From Denitratimonas sp037478135 (lineage in GTDB: Bacteria > Pseudomonadota > Gammaproteobacteria > Xanthomonadales > Xanthomonadaceae), in NCBI RefSeq assembly GCF_037478135.1, contig NZ_JBBHDV010000002.1:124001-188000 (forward strand): DNA of 64,000 nt, in the 5' to 3' direction. Both the position numbers and the translations under genes were made by a program. Positions 51,442-58,455 of this stretch are shown in pieces (the first letter of the stretch is position 1; each line of letters begins with the position of its first letter). Under the pieces are notes generated by a model. It saw nothing but the letters and a program-made list of their open reading frames with translations. It did not search any database and was not told the DNA's origin.

Positions 51442-51877
51442 GCACGCGGGGGAAGGTGTTGTCTTGGAGACCCGCTCTCAAGGCGAGCAATGCAAGGTCT
51501 ATCGGATCGGTGAGTTTTTGGCCGCTCCGGTGCAAGTACCTGTGCGCCACCGTGCCGTGGGTGATCTGGTCGCCCGCTGGGAAGCCAGTGGTGACAGGCG
51601 AGCGGCCATCGCGCGTGCGCGCCAGTGGGTGGCTGGAGTTTTTCACACCGACGAGGGCGTTACTTTGCGCACCTTGCGCATGAACAAGGGCATGTCGCAG
51701 AAAAAGTTGGCGGACTTGATCGGGACCAGCCAGCCTCACATCGCCCGGATCGAGGGCGGTGCCGACAACCTGAGCATCGACACCTGCCGTCGGCTTGCGC
51801 AGGCGCTGGATATCGATATGAACGCACTGGACGCTGCGCTGAAACAGCAGGAAAGCTTGAAGGCGTCAACCCGATGA
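51386..51877 (+). CDS. XRE-type antitoxin
   Basis: A 163-aa protein with a C-terminal helix-turn-helix: TLRTLRMNKGMSQKKLADLI, GTSQPHIARIEGGADNLSI and TCRRLAQALDIDMNALD. The first 90 residues may bind the toxin. ATG at 51386 lies inside the toxin gene; its reading frame overlaps the toxin end by 56 nt, so the actual start may be later. Its stop overlaps the next gene (ATGA). The toxin-first order is the HigBA type. The third gene follows at once, giving a three-gene unit. Confidence 0.8.
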   Translation: MTQAIRSTGASSTPIRSFEHAGEGVVLETRSQGEQCKVYRIGEFLAAPVQVPVRHRAVGDLVARWEASGDRRAAIARARQWVAGVFHTDEGVTLRTLRMNKGMSQKKLADLIGTSQPHIARIEGGADNLSIDTCRRLAQALDIDMNALDAALKQQESLKASTR

Positions 51878-52326
51878 AGCCGTATGCGTATGCGATCTAT
51901 TGCGATGACATACGCCAGGAGATCAGCGGCAAAGTGACCCTGGTCGGGACATATACCGGCTCGCTGCTGGTGCGCTCGTTCCCTGTGACTTTGCCGAAGT
52001 TATGTCTGGCGCTGAACGTGGTGACGCCCGTCGAAGGATCATTCGGTGATCTGAAAATCCGGATCACACACAACGAAGTTGTCATTGCCGAAGGCGGCAT
52101 GACCGCGCCAGACTTGCATGCGGCGTTTGCGGCAACCCGAAATTGTGGTGACGACAACCCGTCAAATGACGGGCGCCAACTGCTTGCTGGCTTCCATTTC
52201 ATCTTTTCGCCCATTCGCTTGGAAGAGCCAGGTCGCATTCGCGTGCATGTCGAAGCAGGGGGCGAGGAGTTCAAGGCCAATGCATTGCGAATCGAACAGT
52301 TGGATGAGGCGGACGCGGCGAACTGA
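51874..52326 (+). CDS. DUF6941-like protein
   Basis: A 150-aa protein of unknown role. It starts with YAYAIYCDDIRQEISGKVTL and VGTYTGSLLV, the usual opening of DUF6941-type proteins, and continues as a beta-rich domain (ITHNEVVIAEGGM, FHFIFSPIRLEEPGRIRV). No signal peptide. The ATG overlaps the antitoxin stop, so it is cotranslated with the toxin-antitoxin pair. A function as part of that module is possible but not known. Confidence 0.7.
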   Translation: MKPYAYAIYCDDIRQEISGKVTLVGTYTGSLLVRSFPVTLPKLCLALNVVTPVEGSFGDLKIRITHNEVVIAEGGMTAPDLHAAFAATRNCGDDNPSNDGRQLLAGFHFIFSPIRLEEPGRIRVHVEAGGEEFKANALRIEQLDEADAAN

Positions 52327-52338
52327 GCCAGCGCTCGC

Positions 52339-53967
52339 ATGATGACTTCGAAGCTCTTCCGGCTCTGGCATACCCTGCGCTGGCTGAAGCCCGTGCAGTT
52401 CTATGGGCGTGTGTGGTTCCGGTTGTCACGCCCGCGTCCGGATGTGTCTCCGGCGCCGTTGCGGCGTACCGCATCGGCTGCATGGGTGCGTTGCGCGCGC
52501 GCCGCATCGATGACCGGGCCGAATGCGATGCGGTTTCTGGGTGTCGAGCGGGAGTTGCTGGTCGCCGGCGACTGGAACCGAGCGGACTGGCCCAAGCTCT
52601 GGCTGTACAACGCGCACTACTTCGACGACCTGGTAGCGGATGAGGCACCCGTGCGGACCCGGTGGCACCGCGATCTGATCAGGCGCTGGGTGGCCGAAAA
52701 CGCGCCGGGGCGGGGTAATGGCTGGGAGCCGTATCCGTCGTCGCTGCGGATCGTGAACTGGGTCAAATGGGTGCTGGGCGGCAACAAGCTGGAGCCCACG
52801 GCGGTGCACAGCCTGGCAGTGCAGGCGCGCTACCTGCGGCAGCGGCTGGAAATCCACCTGCTGGGCAATCACCTCTGGGCCAATGCCAAGGCGTTGGTGT
52901 TTGCCGGAGCGTTCTTCGAGGGTGATGAGGCAGAGGCCTGGCTGCGCAAGGGCACCGCCTTGCTGGAACGCGAACTGGTGGAACAGTTTCTGCCAGACGG
53001 CGGTCACTTTGAACGCAGCCCGATGTACCACTCGATCCTGCTGGAAGACGTGTTGGACTTGTTGCAGCTGAATCGGGTGTACCCGGGCGTGCTGTCTTCG
53101 GCCTTGGTAGCGGCGTTGCACACGGGTGCAGGCTCGATGCTGCGCTGGCTGCGTGTGATGACGCACCCGGATGGAGATATCGCGCTGTTCAACGATGCGG
53201 CATTTGGAATCGCCCCTTCCCTGGTTTCGTTGGAAGCCTACGCGGATGGGCTGGGCATATCGCCGGACTGCACGCCGCTGGCATCGCTGGAAGTTCTGGA
53301 GGCTTCCGGCTACGTGCGCATGTCAAAGGGGCCTGCGGTATTGATCGCCGATGTGGGACGGGTGGGGCCGGACTACCTGCCGGGGCATGCGCACGCGGAC
53401 ACGCTCTCGTTCGAGCTGTCTCTGCATGGGCGTCGCGTGCTGGTGAACGGCGGCACTTCAACCTATGAGACCGGGCCGCTGCGGCTGCGCCAGCGCGGGA
53501 CCGCCATGCACAATACCGTTGAAGTCGACGGTCAGGATTCATCTGAAGTCTGGGGAAGTTTCCGCGTGGCACGTCGCGCGTTGCCGATGAATGTCCGCTG
53601 CTTCGAGGACGGTGGCACGCTGGTGCTGGAGGGGGCGCACCACGGCTACGCGCGGCTGCCCGGCAAGGTGGTGCACTCGCGTCGCTGGGAGTTGAGCGCC
53701 GATGGATTGGCGGTGGTGGATGTGCTGTCGGGAAAGCCCCGGACGGCCGTGGGCCGGTTCCGGTTCGCACCGGGATTCGATACCACTTCCAGCGCCGGCA
53801 ACCGGGTGGCAGGTGGCGACGTTCACGTGGCCTGGCAGGTCAGTGGCGCAGATACGGTGTGGGTGCCGGATGCCTGGTATCCCCGCTTTGGAGAAGAGCA
53901 TCCATGTCGGGTGCTGGAGTGCACGATGGCCGCTGGCCACACGACTACGGAGTTCAGCTGGACCTGA
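52339..53967 (+). CDS. Heparinase II/III-like (alginate lyase family) protein
   Basis: A 542-aa protein of the heparinase II/III type. The N-terminal alpha/alpha part contains WLYNAHYFDDLVADEAP-like sequence (LWLYNAHYFDDLV) and WEPYPSSLRIVNWVKW, LLGNHLWANAKALVFAG and HFERSPMYHSILLEDVLDLL. The C-terminal beta part has GHAHADTLSFELSLHGRRVL, GTAMHNTVEVDGQDSSEVWG and GGTSTYETG. Such genes accompany the two-domain oxidoreductase in EPS loci and may cut or edit polysaccharide; the substrate is unknown. No clear signal peptide, though export through another route is possible. Starts 12 bp after the DUF6941-like gene. Confidence 0.83.
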   Translation: MMTSKLFRLWHTLRWLKPVQFYGRVWFRLSRPRPDVSPAPLRRTASAAWVRCARAASMTGPNAMRFLGVERELLVAGDWNRADWPKLWLYNAHYFDDLVADEAPVRTRWHRDLIRRWVAENAPGRGNGWEPYPSSLRIVNWVKWVLGGNKLEPTAVHSLAVQARYLRQRLEIHLLGNHLWANAKALVFAGAFFEGDEAEAWLRKGTALLERELVEQFLPDGGHFERSPMYHSILLEDVLDLLQLNRVYPGVLSSALVAALHTGAGSMLRWLRVMTHPDGDIALFNDAAFGIAPSLVSLEAYADGLGISPDCTPLASLEVLEASGYVRMSKGPAVLIADVGRVGPDYLPGHAHADTLSFELSLHGRRVLVNGGTSTYETGPLRLRQRGTAMHNTVEVDGQDSSEVWGSFRVARRALPMNVRCFEDGGTLVLEGAHHGYARLPGKVVHSRRWELSADGLAVVDVLSGKPRTAVGRFRFAPGFDTTSSAGNRVAGGDVHVAWQVSGADTVWVPDAWYPRFGEEHPCRVLECTMAAGHTTTEFSWT

Positions 53968-53974
53968 TGCCGCA

Positions 53975-55198
53975 ATGAAGATTCTTTTCCTGTCGGACAA
54001 CTTTCCGCCCGAAGGCAATGCCCCGGCAACCCGCCTTTACGAGCATGCCACCCGCTGGGTACGCGCCGGACATGAGGTGACCGTGGTCACCTGTGCTCCG
54101 AATTTCCCCGAGGGCAAGCTGTTCTCCGGCTACCGCAACCATTGGCGCCGAGTTGAACAGATTGATGGCATTCGCGTGGTGCGGGTCAAGACCTATATCA
54201 CCGCCAACGAGGGCTTTCTCAAGCGCACGCTCGACTACATGAGCTTCATGCTGATGGGTTTCGTGATGGGTCTGTTCGAGCGCCGGCCCGATGTGGTGGT
54301 GGCGACTTCGCCGCAGTTTTTCTGCGCGATTGGTGGCTGGGCGCTGTCGGTGGCCAAGTGGCGACCTTTCGTGTTCGAGCTGCGGGATCTGTGGCCGGCC
54401 TCGATCATGGCCGTGGGCGCGATGAAGAAGAGTCTGGCAATCCGTCTGCTCGAAAAGATCGAGCTGTTCCTGTACCGGCGCGCCAATGCCATTGTTTCGG
54501 TGACCGAGAGTTTCCGTGAAGACCTCGTGTCCCGTGGGGTGCCGCGTGAGAAGATCCATGTGGTGATCAATGGTGTGGATCTTGATCGCTACGAGCCACG
54601 TTCACGGGATGCTGAGCTGGAACGTGAGTTCGGGCTGGCCGGGAAATTCGTGGCGGGTTACATGGGCACCCATGGCATGGCGCACGCGCTGCCGAAAGTG
54701 CTGGAAGCTGCGGAACAACTGTTGCACCGTGAAGACATCGCATTCTTCTTCGCCGGTTCGGGTGCCGAGCGCGGTCGTGTGGAGCAGATCGTGACCGAGC
54801 GAGGCTTGCACAACGTCCGTTTGATTGCTCGCCAGCCCAAGGAGGCGATGCCGGCGCTGTGGAGCCTGTGCGACGTGTCTATCGTTCCATTACGAGACAA
54901 CCCGGTGTTCGCAACCGTCATTCCCTCCAAGATTTTCGAGTCCATGGGGATGGGCGTGCCGATCCTGATGAGTCTTCCCGAGGGGGAGGCAACCGGGATC
55001 GTCCGGGCAACCGGGAGCGGTGTGTGTGTGCCGCCGGAAGACCCGGCAGCAATGGCGGCAGAGATTGCGCGTCTGGCTGCGCAGCCGCAATCCGTAGAAG
55101 GGCTGCGGCAACAGGCATGGAGCTCTGCTGCCGCATTCTCCCGTGACACGTTGGCCGAGCGTATGCTGACGGTGCTTTCCGAGGTGCGAACTCGCTAA
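53975..55198 (+). CDS. GT4 glycosyltransferase (WcaI/WbuB-like)
   Basis: A 407-aa GT-B enzyme. The opening ILFLSDNFPPEGNAPATRLY and VTVVTCAPNFPEGKLFSGY, followed by VVVATSPQFFCAIGGWALS and FVFELRDLWPASIMAVGAM, is typical of WcaI/WbuB-type transferases that act on polyprenyl-linked sugars. The donor domain has VINGVDLDRYEPR, YMGTHGMAHALPKVLEAAE, FFFAGSGAERGRVEQI and VFATVIPSKIFESMGMGVPI. ATG at 53975 is chosen; the frame is open upstream inside the heparinase-like gene. Last enzyme gene before the lasso-like cluster. Confidence 0.88.
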   Translation: MKILFLSDNFPPEGNAPATRLYEHATRWVRAGHEVTVVTCAPNFPEGKLFSGYRNHWRRVEQIDGIRVVRVKTYITANEGFLKRTLDYMSFMLMGFVMGLFERRPDVVVATSPQFFCAIGGWALSVAKWRPFVFELRDLWPASIMAVGAMKKSLAIRLLEKIELFLYRRANAIVSVTESFREDLVSRGVPREKIHVVINGVDLDRYEPRSRDAELEREFGLAGKFVAGYMGTHGMAHALPKVLEAAEQLLHREDIAFFFAGSGAERGRVEQIVTERGLHNVRLIARQPKEAMPALWSLCDVSIVPLRDNPVFATVIPSKIFESMGMGVPILMSLPEGEATGIVRATGSGVCVPPEDPAAMAAEIARLAAQPQSVEGLRQQAWSSAAAFSRDTLAERMLTVLSEVRTR

Positions 55199-55261
55199 CT
55201 GCCGGTGTTGTGTCATCACACGTTTGCACGGCAACTTGTGCGTAGCGGGTGCTAATTCAGG

Positions 55262-55720
55262 TCAATCCATGTGTTGCCAGTGCAGCAGGCTGTAGTTTGC
55301 GGTGCCTTCCTGTGTCTCACCGAAAACGTGGCCGTCGCACTCTACCCAGGCGTGACCTTCGGTCTTGGGGTGTGCTTGGCGGATGCCGACCTTCATATTC
55401 GGTGCCAGACCGGATCTGCGCATCCACCACCACAGGGTGAAGCTGCGAGCCAGACAACGGGTGTCGGGCAGGCGGCCGGAAAGGCGTTGCAGGGCATGGC
55501 TGCGGTGTTGCCAGAGCTCGGGTGAAGTGATGTGGGCTTCACCGGCCCTTTGGCGGGCCAGCAGGGCCCGGGTTCTGACGGTTCCGATGCCGGCCAGAAG
55601 GCTGCGTACGAGCACGAGACGCCAGGCGCATGGCCATAATGCGCGGCGTTCCTGGGGGGGGATGGCGCGCCAGCGGCGCAACAGCTTCAAGGTCGAAAGT
55701 CCGCGAAGTGGTGGCGGCAC
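55262..55720 (-). CDS. Lasso-peptide-type B2 (transglutaminase-like) leader protease
   Basis: A 152-aa B2 protein that removes the leader from a RiPP precursor. The catalytic Cys is C89 (TRCLARSFTLWWW) and the His is H123 in GHAWVE, followed by C128-D129-G130, the usual third catalytic position. N-terminal helices (RRWRAIPPQERRAL) are as expected for stand-alone B2 proteins. It is transcribed leftwards, divergent from the B1 gene (98 bp gap), which is an unusual split arrangement. Its other cluster partners lie on the minus strand at 56.4-60.1 kb. Confidence 0.85.
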   Translation of the reverse strand: MPPPLRGLSTLKLLRRWRAIPPQERRALWPCAWRLVLVRSLLAGIGTVRTRALLARQRAGEAHITSPELWQHRSHALQRLSGRLPDTRCLARSFTLWWWMRRSGLAPNMKVGIRQAHPKTEGHAWVECDGHVFGETQEGTANYSLLHWQHMD

Positions 55721-55818
55721 AGGGTAGCGCAGATTCCCTGTTGTCTCATCAGGGCAGGCAAGGGCTGCTATGTTCCCGGGTGTACCGGGTTGGACTGATT
55801 TGGGCAGGTTTGAAGCAC

Positions 55819-56091
55819 ATGGATATTCCGGAATTCGCGCGACGCATCGAAGAAGGCCACTACGGGGTCACGTTGCTCCCTGATGGTACTGGTGTGCTGC
55901 TGGATCTGAACCAGGAGGCATTGATCAGCTTCAATGCAACAGGCGCTTTCATCCTGTCATGTCTGCGGGAGCGCATGGATGAAAGTCAGGTCGTGGCTGC
56001 GTTGATCGAACGCTTCGAGGTGGATGACTTGACGGCGGGGCAGGATGTTCCGGCATTCATTGCGCAACTGGCGGACGCAGTTGGCATGTGA
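55819..56091 (+). CDS. PqqD-type RiPP recognition protein (B1)
   Basis: A 90-aa PqqD-like winged-helix protein that holds the leader of the precursor. Typical features are GVTLLPDGTGVLLDLNQEA, LISFNATGAFILSCLRERM and QVVAALIERFEVDDLTAGQD, the standard PqqD layout of a beta-hairpin and three helices. The start at 55819 is chosen because a longer frame upstream has no family match. Divergent from the B2 gene. A lone plus-strand gene of the cluster. Confidence 0.82.
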   Translation: MDIPEFARRIEEGHYGVTLLPDGTGVLLDLNQEALISFNATGAFILSCLRERMDESQVVAALIERFEVDDLTAGQDVPAFIAQLADAVGM

Positions 56092-56424
56092 CTATCCGGG
56101 TTGCAGCACCAAGGGTTTGGACATTCAAAGGTTTACGGCAATGCCAGCTCTTCCCTTCTCCCGCCGGGAGAAGGTGGCGCGAAGCGCCGGATGAGGGTAC
56201 GAGCCGAGCACAACAGCAAAACTTTCCAGCAGGTTTTGGATTGCAATGCTTCCTCCGTACCCACACCCTTGCCACGCACTTGCATGCGCGCGGGTGTTTG
56301 CAGGCTCGCGGCTTTGCTGCTCGAAAGCCTGCTCACTCCGGGGGAAGAGGGCTTAAGCCGTGAGCTGTGGTAGTGCATGACCTTCTGGACTGATCAGGCC
56401 GGGGACCGGCTTCTTGCCGGAGGC
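56092..56424. other. Intergenic region holding a repeat unit
   Basis: No gene is supported in these 333 bp. It contains the double-hairpin repeat at 56153-56197. The B1 gene ends on its left and the kinase gene ends (leftwards) on its right, so it is a convergent spacer. Confidence 0.55.
56153..56197. repeat. Double-hairpin palindromic repeat
   Basis: A perfect 9-bp inverted repeat CCTTCTCCC-GCC-GGGAGAAGG (56154-56174) is followed by a second hairpin GGCGC-GAA-GCGCC (56176-56188) and GGATGAGGG. The form matches a repeat family common in this bacterial group. It could end transcription for either neighbour. Confidence 0.78.
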
Positions 56425-57381
56425 TCAGAAGTGTGGTGAGTTCGCCAACGCAAGCAGGCGCTGCCAGGTGGCCTGTGGGTCGAGCACGATGTCCTGACCG
56501 GTCTCCAGGCGTGCCGGTGCGAGCCCGGCCAGGCGACTGAGGAGTTGGGTCAAACGGTTTCTCTCATGCGGAAAGTCGGGACCGAGAAGCAGCGGCTGGG
56601 TCGCACTGACCAGGGCGGTGTAGAGCTCGGCTTGCGAGGCTGGTTCCAGGATTGAATCTTCACGGCGGCCGGCGCGTGGGCGGCTGAGAATCCAGACACG
56701 GTTGATGCGGCAGTGTTCGGGGAAGCGCGGATCGTCGTCCTCGATTCCGAGAAAGCTGCGGCTGCCCGTGCGTCCTGATCGCCAGGCGCCCGGTGCATTG
56801 TCGAACAGGGTTCTGGCTGCCCATGAGGCACGCAGCGACAGGAAGCTGCGGATGCGCTCGCCCATGAGAGTGCCGTCAAGCTCACCGGCCAGCAGGTAAT
56901 CGTCGCTGACGATGCCACCTCCGGCGACCAATGCGCTGGTGGCAAGTACGGACTTCCCTGCGCCACGCTGGCCCAGCACGAGAACACCCGTGCCGGCCAC
57001 TTCCAGCAGCGCGCCATGGATGCAGGCAAGGCCGAAGCGTGCCCATTGCTGGGCGAAGGCAAAGCCCATCGCGGCGGGGATATGGCGGGGGTCGCAGGGC
57101 AGGTGGTGCGGCAGTATGACGCTGCTGGCCGGTGCGTTGCTGGTGCATTGCACGAGGCTGTCGCCGAAATCGTGCCGGAAGGTGTGACCGGCGCTATCGG
57201 TGAGGGGATCGGCGAGACCATCGGCGCTGTAGTGGATTGGCCCGAGGTGTTGAAGCTGGTGCCAATCGTGCCGGCCCTGGCCGCCCAGATGCAAGGCGGC
57301 CAGTGGCAGCGGTGCGGCGCCTTGGACGCTCAGGCTGGCGGGAAAATGGGTGCTGACAAGGCGATTATCCTGGACGATCAT
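56425..57381 (-). CDS. HprK-like kinase of the lasso-like cluster
   Basis: A 318-aa protein of the HPr-kinase-like P-loop type, as found in some lasso-peptide clusters where it phosphorylates the peptide. The Walker A loop is GQRGAGKS (137-144), with IHGALLEV just before it (H122) and DD at 160-161 (VSDDYLL) as the acidic metal/base site. The C-terminal half contains RINRVWILSRPRAG. It follows the secreted-protein gene, but a strong terminator lies between them (57465-57493), so it probably has its own promoter near 57400-57460. The target residue on the peptide is unknown. Confidence 0.8.
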   Translation of the reverse strand: MIVQDNRLVSTHFPASLSVQGAAPLPLAALHLGGQGRHDWHQLQHLGPIHYSADGLADPLTDSAGHTFRHDFGDSLVQCTSNAPASSVILPHHLPCDPRHIPAAMGFAFAQQWARFGLACIHGALLEVAGTGVLVLGQRGAGKSVLATSALVAGGGIVSDDYLLAGELDGTLMGERIRSFLSLRASWAARTLFDNAPGAWRSGRTGSRSFLGIEDDDPRFPEHCRINRVWILSRPRAGRREDSILEPASQAELYTALVSATQPLLLGPDFPHERNRLTQLLSRLAGLAPARLETGQDIVLDPQATWQRLLALANSPHF

Positions 57382-57464
57382 GGTGCAGGTATCGGGTTGC
57401 CTGTGAATTATCGGAATCGGCGTGATCAGGATTGGCTTGATTGATAATCCCGGAGCCGGATACG

Positions 57465-57493
57465 AAAACGCCAGAGCGGAGTGCTCTGGCGTT
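57465..57493 (-). terminator. Rho-independent terminator after the secreted-protein gene
   Basis: AACGCCAGAGC and GCTCTGGCGTT form a perfect 11-bp stem with a 5-base loop. On the minus strand it is followed by a run of T (57465-57468), just past the stop of the gene at 57517. Confidence 0.85.
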
Positions 57494-57516
57494 CAAGGGA
57501 CACTGGAAGTCAGGAA

Positions 57517-58230
57517 TCAGAAGGTGACCTGCAAGGTACCCCAGCATACTGCGTTGATGAGTACATCTGAGGAGGCGGAGGGATTGGTATACAGTGGGAA
57601 CGCCGCGAGTCGCACATCAACCATATCCGGAATGCCAGTGCCACCTGGCAGTTCGGCCAGATTCACCAGGCCATCGTAGGTAGCTCGATTAAAGAGACTT
57701 TGTGCAGGATTGTGGCCGATGATCGTATAGGCATAGGAAAGGCTGACGTTGTGCCAAACACCACCACTGCGGCGGATCTGCAGCATGCCGATATTGGCGG
57801 CATTTCCGGAAGGGCCACGGGCTAGGTTGCTCTGGAAACTGCCCAGCAGTGAGACATGGGTAGAACCCAGTGGCACCGGAACATCATTGCCGGCAATATA
57901 CGGATAGGGTGAGGCCAAAGTTGGCTGCGGATCCATGTCGAGGAAGCTTTGGCAGGCGGGATAGCCGGCGCCTTGCCAGAGGTAGCGTTGCCCAGAAGGA
58001 GGAGCCACGGCAACCGGAGTCGGATCAGCGGCCTGGGGTGTGGCCGCACGTCTTACGGGTGATGGTGTGTCGTAGTTCAGGCTGCAGCGGGTGCGACTGG
58101 CGTCGCACTGGATGTCCGGGAAGGTGCTGTTATTGGCCGGCATCACGCTTCGTTGTGCCGTGGCGGTATCGGCCAGCAGGGTGAGGACTCCAAGAGCGGA
58201 TAATTGGATCAGGGTGCGGGATACTGACAT
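57517..58230 (-). CDS. Secreted protein of the lasso-like cluster, function unknown
   Basis: A 237-aa exported protein with a Sec signal (LIQLSALGVLTLLADTATAQ). The mature part has a Pro/Ala-rich stretch (about 55-80) and then a beta-rich domain (QRYLWQGAGYPACQSFLDM, VPLGSTHVSLLGSFQSNL, WHNVSLSYAYTIIGHNP) with an even number of cysteines (about four), likely disulfide-bonded. No family recognised. It starts 43 bp after the precursor gene and is followed by a terminator, so precursor and secreted protein share one transcript with the cyclase gene. No transporter or isopeptidase is nearby, so a role in immunity, export or reception is only a guess. Confidence 0.7.
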   Translation of the reverse strand: MSVSRTLIQLSALGVLTLLADTATAQRSVMPANNSTFPDIQCDASRTRCSLNYDTPSPVRRAATPQAADPTPVAVAPPSGQRYLWQGAGYPACQSFLDMDPQPTLASPYPYIAGNDVPVPLGSTHVSLLGSFQSNLARGPSGNAANIGMLQIRRSGGVWHNVSLSYAYTIIGHNPAQSLFNRATYDGLVNLAELPGGTGIPDMVDVRLAAFPLYTNPSASSDVLINAVCWGTLQVTF

Positions 58231-58272
58231 GGTGAAAAGTTCCTTGGCTCGCGAGATTGATTGGCTTGGGTG

Positions 58273-58455
58273 TCAACCAACCATTGTGGCGGCACTAAAA
58301 TCGGTGTCGAATTGCGACCCACCTGCACCCGCAACCACCTTGCTCAAGTTCGACTGCATCAACATCGGCGTCTGATACTTCTTTCGTTCACGCGGAATCG
58401 CGGTAGTGGTGGAAAGCGCAACCATGGCGCCCTGGATGGCGTCGGTATCGTTCAT
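58273..58455 (-). CDS. Candidate lasso-peptide precursor (60 aa)
   Basis: A 60-aa peptide whose ATG overlaps the stop of the cyclase gene (ATGA). The leader has Y27-x-x-P30-x-L32 (KKYQTPML), the motif read by B1 proteins. In the usual continuation, G at position 36 and T at 42 are replaced by N and A. The end is VVAGAGGSQFDTDFSAATMV-G. Possible core starts are G43 (ring to D50, 8 residues), G45 (ring to D52, 8 residues) or G46 (7 residues). Position and leader favour a real precursor, but core limits are open. Confidence 0.65.
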   Translation of the reverse strand: MNDTDAIQGAMVALSTTTAIPRERKKYQTPMLMQSNLSKVVAGAGGSQFDTDFSAATMVG

